A stretch of 53,389 nt of DNA from Phycisphaerae bacterium. GTDB lineage: Bacteria > Planctomycetota > Phycisphaerae > Phycisphaerales > SM1A02. The notes below the pieces were generated by a model that searched no databases, was not told the DNA's origin, and worked only from the letters and a program-made list of their open reading frames with translations. The stretch spans positions 1 to 53,389 of the forward strand of contig PAHO01000038.1 in assembly GCA_002705085.1 (NCBI GenBank), given 5' to 3'. Positions 37,924 to 45,357 of the stretch are shown in pieces; the stretch's first letter is position 1; the number at the start of each line of letters is the position of its first letter. The position numbers were made by a program, and so were the translations under genes.

Positions 37924-39203
37924 GCCTGAGACCTCAGAACATCCACATCATCCCAAAACCCGGGATGGCTCTTCGCCACACAACCAGGATCACGCACCCA
38001 AATCCCTGAACGCACCAGTCCCAGAGAGCCAAAAGCCATGGCCATACGATGATCGTTCCAAGCCGCGACTTCAAGTTCCGGCCCCTGCCGTGGGGCTGGA
38101 GTGATGTCCAACGCATCCTGATGCTCCACCACTCGGCCCCCCAAGCGTCCGATCTCGGTGGCCAATGCGTGCACCCGATCGCACTCTTTCACTCTGAGGG
38201 TGTGCAGACCGGTCAAACGTGAAGGCGTCTCGGCAAACGCACACGCCGCGCCCAAGGCCACCGCACCATCCGGGAAATCTTCGCAGTCCACTTCGACCCC
38301 AGAAAGCGATCCACCTGTCAGGATGACATCAGTTCCAGAACGTGTGACTTTGGCGCCCATGTCTTCGAACACCGACAGCAACGCCGCATCTGGCTGATCC
38401 ATACTGTGGGCAAAGTTGGGCACCGTCATGCTGGCCTCCGGCACCAAGGCCCCCACCAACCACCAATAGGCCGCGGTACTGGCATCGGGAGGCACGACTT
38501 GATCAGGCACTGAAGGTCCTTCGGGCTTCACCGAAAATGAGCCAGCATGTTCTTGGGCCTCAGCCCCCACTTCGGCCAATGCTCGCATGGTCATCCGAAG
38601 GTAAGGGGCACTGGTAGGCGCCTCGGTGCACCGCAGTGTGACCCCGTGGCTTGTCCAAGGCGCCACCAACAACGCCGCCGAAAGGAACTGACTGGATGCG
38701 ACTTCACCCACCTCGACCTCTCCCCCGGTGATCCCGCGGATGCAACGCACCGGAAGATGTCCCTCTTCGCCAAGCCACTCAAAGCGAGCACCAAGAGACT
38801 CCAAAATCCGAATGCCATCGTCCATCGGGCGTTCACGCAAGCGTGCTGATCCATCAATCGTGACCGCCTCGTCACAAAGGGTCGCCGCAGCCAACATGAA
38901 GCGAGCTGGGGTGCCGCCATCTCCCAAGTCCACGGTGCCCCCACGTGGGAATCGCCCCCCAACCCCATGGACTTCCCAACCATGCTCAAGTTCGACACAA
39001 CGAACGCCCAGTGTTTGCAGCGCGACCACCAATCGATCGCAGTCTTCACTGCGCAAAGCGCCGGTGACCACCGATGTTCCTTCGGACAAAGCCGCCAAAA
39101 GAAGGGCACGATTGGTCCCGCTTTTGGAACCAGGAACCGTCATCCGGGCCCGGAATGGACCCGGCGCGAGCGGTGTGATGGACAGTGGGTCCGGATGAAT
39201 CAG
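37920..39203 (-). CDS. aroA: 3-phosphoshikimate 1-carboxyvinyltransferase (EPSP synthase), probable CTG start
   Basis: A 427-residue enzyme that joins shikimate-3-phosphate and phosphoenolpyruvate in aromatic amino acid synthesis. Family blocks are VPGSKSGTNRALLLAAL near the N terminus, LGDGGTPARFMLAAATL in the middle, and KECDRVHALA with a late WNDHRMAMA. The homologous N terminus should begin just before SITPLAPGPF. No ATG, GTG or TTG lies there; the nearest upstream is a TTG at 39293, deep in hppD. CTG 39201-39203 overlaps the hppD stop as CTGA and gives exactly 427 residues, the E. coli length. ATT directly after it is the alternative. It lies between hppD and the exporter in one operon. 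Confidence 0.92.
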   Translation of the reverse strand: MIHPDPLSITPLAPGPFRARMTVPGSKSGTNRALLLAALSEGTSVVTGALRSEDCDRLVVALQTLGVRCVELEHGWEVHGVGGRFPRGGTVDLGDGGTPARFMLAAATLCDEAVTIDGSARLRERPMDDGIRILESLGARFEWLGEEGHLPVRCIRGITGGEVEVGEVASSQFLSAALLVAPWTSHGVTLRCTEAPTSAPYLRMTMRALAEVGAEAQEHAGSFSVKPEGPSVPDQVVPPDASTAAYWWLVGALVPEASMTVPNFAHSMDQPDAALLSVFEDMGAKVTRSGTDVILTGGSLSGVEVDCEDFPDGAVALGAACAFAETPSRLTGLHTLRVKECDRVHALATEIGRLGGRVVEHQDALDITPAPRQGPELEVAAWNDHRMAMAFGSLGLVRSGIWVRDPGCVAKSHPGFWDDVDVLRSQA

Positions 39204-40387
39204 AGGTTGCCCCGACGGGCCTGCTCGCGTTCGATGGCTTCGAACAAGGCCTTGAAGTTGCCTTTCCCGAAGCTTTGCGATCCGCGGCGGCAAATGATTT
39301 CGAAGAACAACGTGGGTCGATCTTGCAACGGCTGGGTGAACAACTGCAACAGGTACCCCTCGTCGTCAGCATCCACCAAGATGCCGAGATCCGCGATCTT
39401 TTCGTGATCCTCTTTGACGTCCCAACCCAACGCTTCCACCCGCTTCCAGACTTCGTCGTAGTAGGACTGAGGCACCTTGAGGAAGTTCACGCCGCGTCGA
39501 CGAAGTTCGTGCACCGAGTGCAACTCATCGTCGGTTCGCAAGGCCAAGTGCTGCACCCCAGGGGTGTCGTTGTGCCAGTCGAGGTACTCCTCAATTTGGC
39601 TCTTGCGTCGTCCTTCGGCTGGCTCATTGATCGGCATTTTGATGACGCCAAAACCGGAGTCCATCACTTTGGACATCAATGAGGTGTACTCGGTTGAGAT
39701 GTCGGCATCATCAAAGTGCTTGAACAACTTGAATCCGAGCACTTCGGAATACCAGTCCACCCAGTGGTTCATCTTGCCCAACTCGACATTACCCACCAAG
39801 TGGTCCACAAACTCAAGACCACAGGGGTTTTGCCGGTTGTATTCGTTCAGGGGGAAGTGCTCGACCTTTTCCCAACCGGGACCAAACCGGCCGCCCGCCC
39901 GGACGGCGTTCAAACCGTAGTCACCCTTGCGAGATACAAAGGTATGCAACACGCGTCCGTACGAGCGAATGGCCGCCCGAACCACGGTTCCATGTTCGTC
40001 GGTCTCTTCGATAGGCTCATATCCAGACTCCGCACCGTTTCGAATGGCTTGTTCGTAGGCTGCTTCGGCGTTGTCCACGGTCAGCGAAACATCCTTCACT
40101 CCATCGCCGAAGGTGGCGACTTCTTTGGAAGCTTCGTGGTCAGCAGTCAAACCCGTTTCCAGAATCAACCGGATGTTCCCTTGCCGCAACAAATAAGAGG
40201 CCGTGTCACGACTTCCGGTGGTCAGGTCTCGATACTGCTCCACTTGGAATCCAAAGTTCCAGGCGTAGAAATACGCGGCCTGCTTGGCATTTCCACAATA
40301 GAAGCGAACGTGGTCCACATCGTGCAAGCGCAGTGGATCGCCGGCATCGATTTCAACTGGATCTGAACTGGGGCGTGTCTGACTCAT
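39200..40387 (-). CDS. hppD: 4-hydroxyphenylpyruvate dioxygenase
   Basis: A 395-residue Fe(II) dioxygenase that turns 4-hydroxyphenylpyruvate into homogentisate, the first dedicated step of tyrosine breakdown. Two vicinal-oxygen-chelate modules are visible. The first begins LHDVDHVRFYCGNAKQAAYF and the second FVDHLVGNVELGKMNHWVDW, with GVQHLALRTDD. A C-terminal stretch LLQLFTQPLQDRPTLFFEII and RGSQSFGKGNFKALFEAIE are typical of the family and hold iron ligands. I chose ATG 40385-40387, with GGAGGG seven bases upstream. Homogentisate is then handled by hmgA about 0.8 kb away on the other strand. Confidence 0.96.
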   Translation of the reverse strand: MSQTRPSSDPVEIDAGDPLRLHDVDHVRFYCGNAKQAAYFYAWNFGFQVEQYRDLTTGSRDTASYLLRQGNIRLILETGLTADHEASKEVATFGDGVKDVSLTVDNAEAAYEQAIRNGAESGYEPIEETDEHGTVVRAAIRSYGRVLHTFVSRKGDYGLNAVRAGGRFGPGWEKVEHFPLNEYNRQNPCGLEFVDHLVGNVELGKMNHWVDWYSEVLGFKLFKHFDDADISTEYTSLMSKVMDSGFGVIKMPINEPAEGRRKSQIEEYLDWHNDTPGVQHLALRTDDELHSVHELRRRGVNFLKVPQSYYDEVWKRVEALGWDVKEDHEKIADLGILVDADDEGYLLQLFTQPLQDRPTLFFEIICRRGSQSFGKGNFKALFEAIEREQARRGNL

Positions 40388-40449
40388 AATGGAGCCCTCC
40401 GTGAGGCATTTCATATTGTACGGCAAGGCCGAATCCCTGCGATTCGCCC

Positions 40450-40455
40450 TAGAAT
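40450..40455 (+). promoter_or_regulatory. Putative -10 box before the groES-like gene (leaderless)
   Basis: TAGAAT, six bases (CAAGCC), then ATG 40462. It sits in a small inverted repeat GATTC-GCCCTA-GAATC. It matches the hmgA element in sequence (TAGAATC) and distance to the ATG. Confidence 0.5.
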
Positions 40456-40461
40456 CAAGCC

Positions 40462-40776
40462 ATGGCCGAAGGACCCAAGACATCCAAGCTGGAAACCGTC
40501 GAACCAATCGGTTCACGGGTACTGATCCGCAAAGACGAAGACCGCAAGCAAACCAAAAGCGGGATTCACCTGCCGGACAAAATCGAAATCCCCACCCTTA
40601 CGGGCAGAGTGGTCGCCATCAGCGCCCAAGTGGAGCACGATGAGGACTACCCCATCCGGCAATACGACCGCGTGCTCTTCAATCCCAAACAGGGCATTCC
40701 GGTGGACTTCGAGGGCGACAACCGATTGTTTGTCATCCCGGTGGAAGATGTGGTGGCCGTCTTCCGCAAAGACTGA
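40462..40776 (+). CDS. GroES-family co-chaperonin-like protein, orphan
   Basis: A 104-residue protein with the GroES beta-barrel pattern: VEPIGSRVLIRKDEDRKQTKSG, then LTGRVVAIS, YDRVLFNPKQGIPVDFEGD and a closing IPVEDVVAVF. GroES caps the GroEL chamber to fold proteins. The mobile loop here reads KSGIHLPDKIEIPT, and the usual GGIVLP-type hydrophobic triplet is partly changed (GIHLP). No groEL follows; a membrane protein gene lies on the other strand. It may be a second, specialised co-chaperonin. Symbol withheld because the main groES-groEL operon is probably elsewhere. Confidence 0.75.
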   Translation: MAEGPKTSKLETVEPIGSRVLIRKDEDRKQTKSGIHLPDKIEIPTLTGRVVAISAQVEHDEDYPIRQYDRVLFNPKQGIPVDFEGDNRLFVIPVEDVVAVFRKD

Positions 40777-40789
40777 CCGGAGATTGGCC

Positions 40790-41194
40790 TTATGAGTTCT
40801 GTGGTTGGCTCGTTGGCTCGTTACCAAGACGGGCGCTGACGAAGCTCTTCACATAGACCGCAAACAAAACCGCACACAGGACGGAACAGCCCGCCGTAGC
40901 AAGTTCAGCTTGGGCCCATTCCTCACCAGCTTTTGGCAATGCTGAAAGAACATTCCCCATACCAAACAAGGCCGCCAAAATGGCCAGGTGCATGAGGTGC
41001 TTACGCACGGAAGGGTAAACCAAAGAGGCCAGCCCGCAGGCCTCAAGGACGAAGCCGATGGCGGCCAGCGTCAAACCCGGAGAAGTTGACTCAGCACCAG
41101 AAATCATGGTCCAGATCCCGGCCATCAACACCGTGCCACCGATCAGGAGCGTAAGAGTCGGGATGAATGCGGTGGGAGCGGGATTGGTATCCAT
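40790..41194 (-). CDS. Hypothetical four-helix membrane protein
   Basis: A 134-residue protein with four hydrophobic helices: FIPTLTLLIGGTVLMAGIWT, then LTLAAIGFVLEACGLASLVY, HLAILAALFGMGNVLSAL and AGCSVLCAVLFAVYVKSFV, with short polar loops. I do not recognise a family. ATG 41192-41194 is chosen because the frame upstream would run into the divergent hmgA promoter. It shares a 29-base intergenic region with hmgA, which suggests common control and perhaps a link to aromatic catabolism. Confidence 0.6.
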   Translation of the reverse strand: MDTNPAPTAFIPTLTLLIGGTVLMAGIWTMISGAESTSPGLTLAAIGFVLEACGLASLVYPSVRKHLMHLAILAALFGMGNVLSALPKAGEEWAQAELATAGCSVLCAVLFAVYVKSFVSARLGNEPTSQPQNS

Positions 41195-41200
41195 AGGTTC

Positions 41201-41218
41201 GATTCTACCTTTAGAATC
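41201..41218. promoter_or_regulatory. Symmetric bidirectional -10 element between hmgA and the membrane-protein gene
   Basis: A perfect 7-bp inverted repeat, GATTCTA-CCTT-TAGAATC. Each arm contains TAGAAT reading outward: on the plus strand at 41212-41217, six bases before ATG 41224 of hmgA; on the minus strand at 41202-41207, seven bases before ATG 41194. It could equally be an operator; the placement of both arms relative to the two start codons favours two back-to-back -10 boxes. Confidence 0.5.
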
Positions 41219-41223
41219 TGACC

Positions 41224-42453
41224 ATGGCGTATTACCGAACACTGGGACAGCTTCCCTCCAAGCGACACATCCAATTCCGTGGCCCCGATGGCCGGCTGTA
41301 TGCCGAAGAGGTCTTCGGCACGGAAGGCTTTGTTGGCCCCACGTCCACCATGTACCACATCCATGCCCCGACCCAAGTGATGGGCTGGGAAACCTTGTAC
41401 AGCACCAAGCCGGAGTATGTGGAAATGGACACGATGCGGATGCGACATGTGAAGAGCATGCCGCTGCCGCCCAAGGGGGACCCCGTCACGGGCCGCGTGG
41501 TGCTCTTTGGCAACGCGGACTGCGAAATGAGCGTCTGCGTTCCAGAAGAAGGGATGGATTACCACTTCAACAATGCGATGGGTGACGAATGCATCTTTGT
41601 TCACTTTGGCAAAGGAACGCTGTACACCCAGTTCGGAACGATCCCCTTCCGGGAACGCGACTACCTCATCATTCCCAAAGGCACGATCTACCGACTGGTC
41701 TTCGACGACACCCCCGAAGGCGAAGAACGCCCGCGAATCATGGTCATTGAAACCGCAAACGGATCTCATATCGGCCCGCCACCGCGCTACATTTCGAAGC
41801 AGACCAGCCAGTTCCTCGAACACGCGCCGTATTGCGAGCGCGACCTGCGCGGTCCCGAATTCCCGTTGACGTTCGACGAATCTGGAGAGTTCGAAGTGCG
41901 CATCAAAGCACGACATCGCGTCCACAAGTACATCTATGACCACCACCCGTTGGATGTGGTGGGCTGGGATGGCTGCTACTACCCGTACGCTTTCAACATT
42001 GATGACTTCAGTCCGATTGTGGGCAAACACCACATGCCCCCCCCGACCCACCAAACTTTCGAAGCGCACAACTTCGTGATTTGCTCCTTTTGCCCCCGCC
42101 CCCTGGATTTCCACGACGAAGCCATCAAGGTTCCCTACAACCACTCCAATTTGGACTCCGACGAAGTGCTCTACTACGTGGCCGGGGACTACAAAGCCCG
42201 AAAGGGCATTGAAGTGGGTTCGCTGACCGCGCATCCCCAAGGCATTCCCCATGGGCCACACCCTGGCACCGTGGAAAAATCACTCAACGCCACCCACACC
42301 AGCGAGCTGGCGGTGATGTGCGACACCTTCCGCCCGCTTTTTCCCACCAAGGCCGCGCTGGAACTCGACGACCCTGACTATCCATCCTCCTGGCAAGGCG
42401 CCTCCGCACCCGCACCGGGAAGCCACCGACCCGACGGATCGTTTGACGCCTGA
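41224..42453 (+). CDS. hmgA: Homogentisate 1,2-dioxygenase
   Basis: A 409-residue cupin Fe(II) enzyme that opens the homogentisate ring to maleylacetoacetate. Family blocks include the N-terminal MAYYRTLGQLPSKRHIQF, the HIHAPTQVMGWE region and YLIIPKGTIYR. The later HPLDVVGWDGCYYPYAFNI, followed by HQTFEAHNFVICSF and a final HPQGIPHGPHPG, holds the iron-binding His and Glu residues. It is the second step after hppD. No isomerase gene follows. Its transcript seems leaderless (TAGAAT six bases before the ATG). A short GC hairpin at 42472-42485 follows the gene but lacks a U-run. Confidence 0.94.
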   Translation: MAYYRTLGQLPSKRHIQFRGPDGRLYAEEVFGTEGFVGPTSTMYHIHAPTQVMGWETLYSTKPEYVEMDTMRMRHVKSMPLPPKGDPVTGRVVLFGNADCEMSVCVPEEGMDYHFNNAMGDECIFVHFGKGTLYTQFGTIPFRERDYLIIPKGTIYRLVFDDTPEGEERPRIMVIETANGSHIGPPPRYISKQTSQFLEHAPYCERDLRGPEFPLTFDESGEFEVRIKARHRVHKYIYDHHPLDVVGWDGCYYPYAFNIDDFSPIVGKHHMPPPTHQTFEAHNFVICSFCPRPLDFHDEAIKVPYNHSNLDSDEVLYYVAGDYKARKGIEVGSLTAHPQGIPHGPHPGTVEKSLNATHTSELAVMCDTFRPLFPTKAALELDDPDYPSSWQGASAPAPGSHRPDGSFDA

Positions 42454-42856
42454 GCAAGAATTTGATGGGGACCCCGGAAGCGGGGAAGGAAGTTGTTCAC
42501 ATCACGTCGTCTCCAAGGCAACAGCGGGCCGAAATCGGTCACGGTGGGTGATATCCGCCGAATATCAGCCAGATCCCGAGACCCGGCGACGGAAAAGAGC
42601 CGGAAAACATGCACAATCGGTCACACAACCGAGGGATCATCCTTTGATTCCGTCATTTTGACCAGAAATTTGTGACGCAAAACAGCACAGATGACAAATC
42701 ATGCCGCAATCAGCGGCGGGATGCAAAATATCTGGTTTGAAATGTCGCAAAAGGTGAGAAATTTTCGTTCAATCTGCCAACTTTAGGATCAAGGCATGTC
42801 CAGTTTCGTAGGGTAATGACGCAATATCGCATCTCTTCCCCAAACGGAGTTGGACC
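42454..42856. other. Regulatory intergenic stretch before the XylR-type regulator
   Basis: About 400 bp without a gene. The first half has ordinary GC. The second half (from about 42640) is clearly richer in A and T than its surroundings and holds four copies of a TGNCGCAA motif. The regulator's promoter is likely here; a GGAG at 42846-42849 precedes its ATG by seven bases. Confidence 0.55.
42673..42826 (+). repeat. Four direct repeats of TGNCGCAAWM, candidate operators
   Basis: TGACGCAAAA at 42673, TGCCGCAATC at 42702, TGTCGCAAAA at 42743 and TGACGCAATA at 42817. All lie on the plus strand within 155 bases just upstream of a LacI/AraC-type regulator gene. Spacings of 29, 41 and 74 bases are not strictly helical. 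They may be sites for the regulator itself. Confidence 0.4.
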
Positions 42857-44011
42857 ATGCATGAACGTCGAGTGGCCTTGTTGATGAATCGCGACAGTTC
42901 GCACACCCGAGAAGTGTGCGCTGGCGTTTTGGGCTACGTCGCCGAGGGCGCCCGTTGGTTCGTGCACCTGTCGCCATCGGATCCCCGAGCCCTTGAACCT
43001 CTCAAGGAATGGCAACCCGATGGCGTCATCGCCCACTTGTTCAACGAAGAACTGGCCGATGGCTTGGCCGCCTGGGGTGGCCCCGTCGTCAACATCACCA
43101 GCACCCTGAACGACCCCCGCTTCCCCATGGTGGAAGTCAAGCACGATGCGGTCGGCGTGATGGCGGCCGAGCACCTTTTGGAACGAGGGTTCCGCCACTT
43201 CGGATTTGCCGGATCTGATCGATCTGGCTTTGCCGTGTCCCGAAAGCAAGCGTTCCACCGGCGCGTGCAAGAAGCCGGCGGCTCTTTCGCCGCATGCCAC
43301 GTGGAAGATCTCCCCTTGCGTGACCCAGGGACCAGCTGGTCCGGCATGCAAGAAACCTTCAGCGGTTGGCTTCGCGATCTTCCCAAACCGGTTGGTGTCC
43401 TCTGCTCCATGGACGGCGTGGCCCGCCGATTGGCCGCCACTTGTCGCAGCATGGACCTGAACGTCCCGGAGGAAGTGGCCATCCTTGGGGTGAACGACGA
43501 CGAATTTGAATGTGTGGTGGCGCGACCAAACCTCTCATCGATCGCCATCCCCGCACGCCGCATTGGCTACGACGCTGCCGCCTTGTTGGAAAATTTGATG
43601 GCCGGAGAGCCACGACCGCAAAGCGACATCACGCTTCAACCCCTCGGCGTGGTTTCTCGCCGCTCCACCGAAGCGGAAGCCACCGAAGACGAGATTGTCC
43701 GCACGGCGCTGCGGTACATCCGCGCGAACTATCGCGAACCGATTCGCGTTGATGACGTTGCTGATGCCGCCGGCCGTCCCCGCCGCACGCTGGAACGCCG
43801 CTTCCGGCGCGCCTTGGATCGAACGGTGTTGGACGAAATCACCCGTCGACGCATCGAAACCGCCCGGCGTTTGCTGGTCGAAACCGATCTGGATATCGGT
43901 GGCGTCGCCAAACGTTCTGGCTTCTCCGATGCCCGGCGCATGGCCGTGGTCTTCCGCGAGCGTTTGGGACGCACCCCGAGCGACTTCCGCAAAGAAGCAC
44001 GTCCCGCTTAA
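42857..44011 (+). CDS. XylR-type transcriptional regulator (periplasmic-binding-like sensor plus AraC HTH)
   Basis: A 384-residue regulator. Residues 1-270 form a LacI/sugar-binding-like sensor without its usual N-terminal HTH (MHERRVALLMNRDSSHTREV; HLLERGFRHFGFAG; VAILGVNDDEFECVVARPNLSSI). The C-terminal 100 residues are an AraC-type double HTH (IRVDDVADAAGRPRRTLERR, then GGVAKRSGFSDARRMAVVFR and LGRTPSDFRK). This architecture is that of XylR of E. coli and is greatly expanded in Planctomycetota, usually sensing sugars. GGAG precedes the ATG. It is convergent with the Gfo/Idh/MocA gene 28 bases away, which may be a target or a chance neighbour. Confidence 0.9.
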   Translation: MHERRVALLMNRDSSHTREVCAGVLGYVAEGARWFVHLSPSDPRALEPLKEWQPDGVIAHLFNEELADGLAAWGGPVVNITSTLNDPRFPMVEVKHDAVGVMAAEHLLERGFRHFGFAGSDRSGFAVSRKQAFHRRVQEAGGSFAACHVEDLPLRDPGTSWSGMQETFSGWLRDLPKPVGVLCSMDGVARRLAATCRSMDLNVPEEVAILGVNDDEFECVVARPNLSSIAIPARRIGYDAAALLENLMAGEPRPQSDITLQPLGVVSRRSTEAEATEDEIVRTALRYIRANYREPIRVDDVADAAGRPRRTLERRFRRALDRTVLDEITRRRIETARRLLVETDLDIGGVAKRSGFSDARRMAVVFRERLGRTPSDFRKEARPA

Positions 44012-44039
44012 TCGGTGTTCTTCGAAAAGAGGAACTCGT

Positions 44040-45317
44040 TCAAACGAACTGGTTTCGTCCAGGAATCGCGTATCCACCATTGGGCAGCGAAGCGTCGAGC
44101 GACAATTCCTTCGGGAACAGATCAAGCTTGGACTCGGTGATCTGCTTCCACGAGATCTTTTGCCCGGTGTACGCCGCGACCCGCCCCATGACCGCGGCCA
44201 AGGAGGCGTCGGCGGTGTCTTGCAACTCGACAATCGGGGAACCGCCTCGGATCGAATCGATCAAATCTTTGTGCTCTTGGCGGTAGGCCACCCCGATGTC
44301 GCCACGCTCCCGGTAAATCACCTTGCCGTCAGCGTCAACAATCCTGGTGCCACCGTTGATGGCCTTAATCGAAGCCACCCCTTCAGAACCGTAGATCATG
44401 TTGTCAGCGTTGCCGGCGGTGCCAGGAATTTGTCGGCACATGAAGGAACACAGCCGTTCACCCTCCGGGGCAGCGAAGGTGTAATCAACACTCATCGAAT
44501 CCCACATTTGTGAATCTTCCGGGCGCGTGAATCGGCCTCCAGATCCGTACGCCGTGGTGGGATTGCCCAACAACCACGTCATGACATCAACATTGTGCAC
44601 GGCCTGCTCGCAAATCTGATCGCCCGACAACCAGATGAAGTGCATCCAGTTGTGGATTTGATACTCGGCATCACTCATGCCCTCTTGACGCTCGCGGTTC
44701 CAGATTCCGGTGGAGCAGTACCGTGCGGTCATTCCCTTCACGGTGCCAATCGCACCCTGCTTGATCAAATCAATGGCTTCAACGTAGTTCTTCTGCCGAC
44801 GGTACTGGGTACCGGTCACGATGGCGGTTCCGTTTTTCTTGGCGAGTTCGTGCGCCTCTTTGCAAATCCGCCAGCCTGCGGGATCCACACACACTGGTTT
44901 TTCGGCGAAGACATGCTTGCCGGCTTGGACGGCTTCCAAAACATGACGCGGACGGAATCCCGGCGACGTGGTGAAGTGCACGACGTCCACACTTGGGTTG
45001 TTCAAAATCGCTTGGTAGCCATCCAAGCCAACGTGGGCTTGCTCGTCGACAATTTGAACCTTGTCACCATGGGACTTCTCGAGGTTTGCTTTGGCCGCTT
45101 GGACCTTGCCCTCATTCACGTCCGAGATGGCCACCAACCGGACGCCGTCGTTGACCGCCATGGTGTCACCAATCGACCCTTTGCCTCGTCCACCACAACC
45201 CACCAAGGCCAAGTTGAGGGTGTCTTCCCGTCCCACCCCGAACCCACCCGCAAAAGGAGTGGCGGCGGCAACCGCGGCGGCGGTGGTCAAAAACTGTCGG
45301 CGATCGGTTGAGGTCAT
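44040..45317 (-). CDS. Gfo/Idh/MocA-family oxidoreductase with Tat signal
   Basis: A 425-residue NAD(P)-dependent oxidoreductase. A twin-arginine signal (TSTDRRQFLTTAAAVAAATP) opens it, so it is exported folded with its cofactor. The nucleotide-binding LNLALVGCGGRGKGS follows, then the active-site EKPVC. Family members act on sugars or sugar derivatives; the substrate is not evident. I chose ATG 45315-45317 because the Tat signal begins there; the open frame upstream runs into fahA sequence. A GGAG lies upstream, with TAGAAC before it. Exported members of this family are typical of Planctomycetota. Confidence 0.88.
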   Translation of the reverse strand: MTSTDRRQFLTTAAAVAAATPFAGGFGVGREDTLNLALVGCGGRGKGSIGDTMAVNDGVRLVAISDVNEGKVQAAKANLEKSHGDKVQIVDEQAHVGLDGYQAILNNPSVDVVHFTTSPGFRPRHVLEAVQAGKHVFAEKPVCVDPAGWRICKEAHELAKKNGTAIVTGTQYRRQKNYVEAIDLIKQGAIGTVKGMTARYCSTGIWNRERQEGMSDAEYQIHNWMHFIWLSGDQICEQAVHNVDVMTWLLGNPTTAYGSGGRFTRPEDSQMWDSMSVDYTFAAPEGERLCSFMCRQIPGTAGNADNMIYGSEGVASIKAINGGTRIVDADGKVIYRERGDIGVAYRQEHKDLIDSIRGGSPIVELQDTADASLAAVMGRVAAYTGQKISWKQITESKLDLFPKELSLDASLPNGGYAIPGRNQFV

Positions 45318-45357
45318 GCGGGGCTCCGTTCTAAGTGAAGCCCAAGGATAATGCGTC

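Noticed and set aside
39204-39293. aroA start at TTG 39293
   Set aside because: It would add 30 residues overlapping hppD with no match to EPSP synthases and no ribosome site; CTG 39203 fits better.
42472-42485. CCCCG-GAAG-CGGGG hairpin after hmgA as a terminator
   Set aside because: The stem is only five pairs and no U-run follows on either strand.
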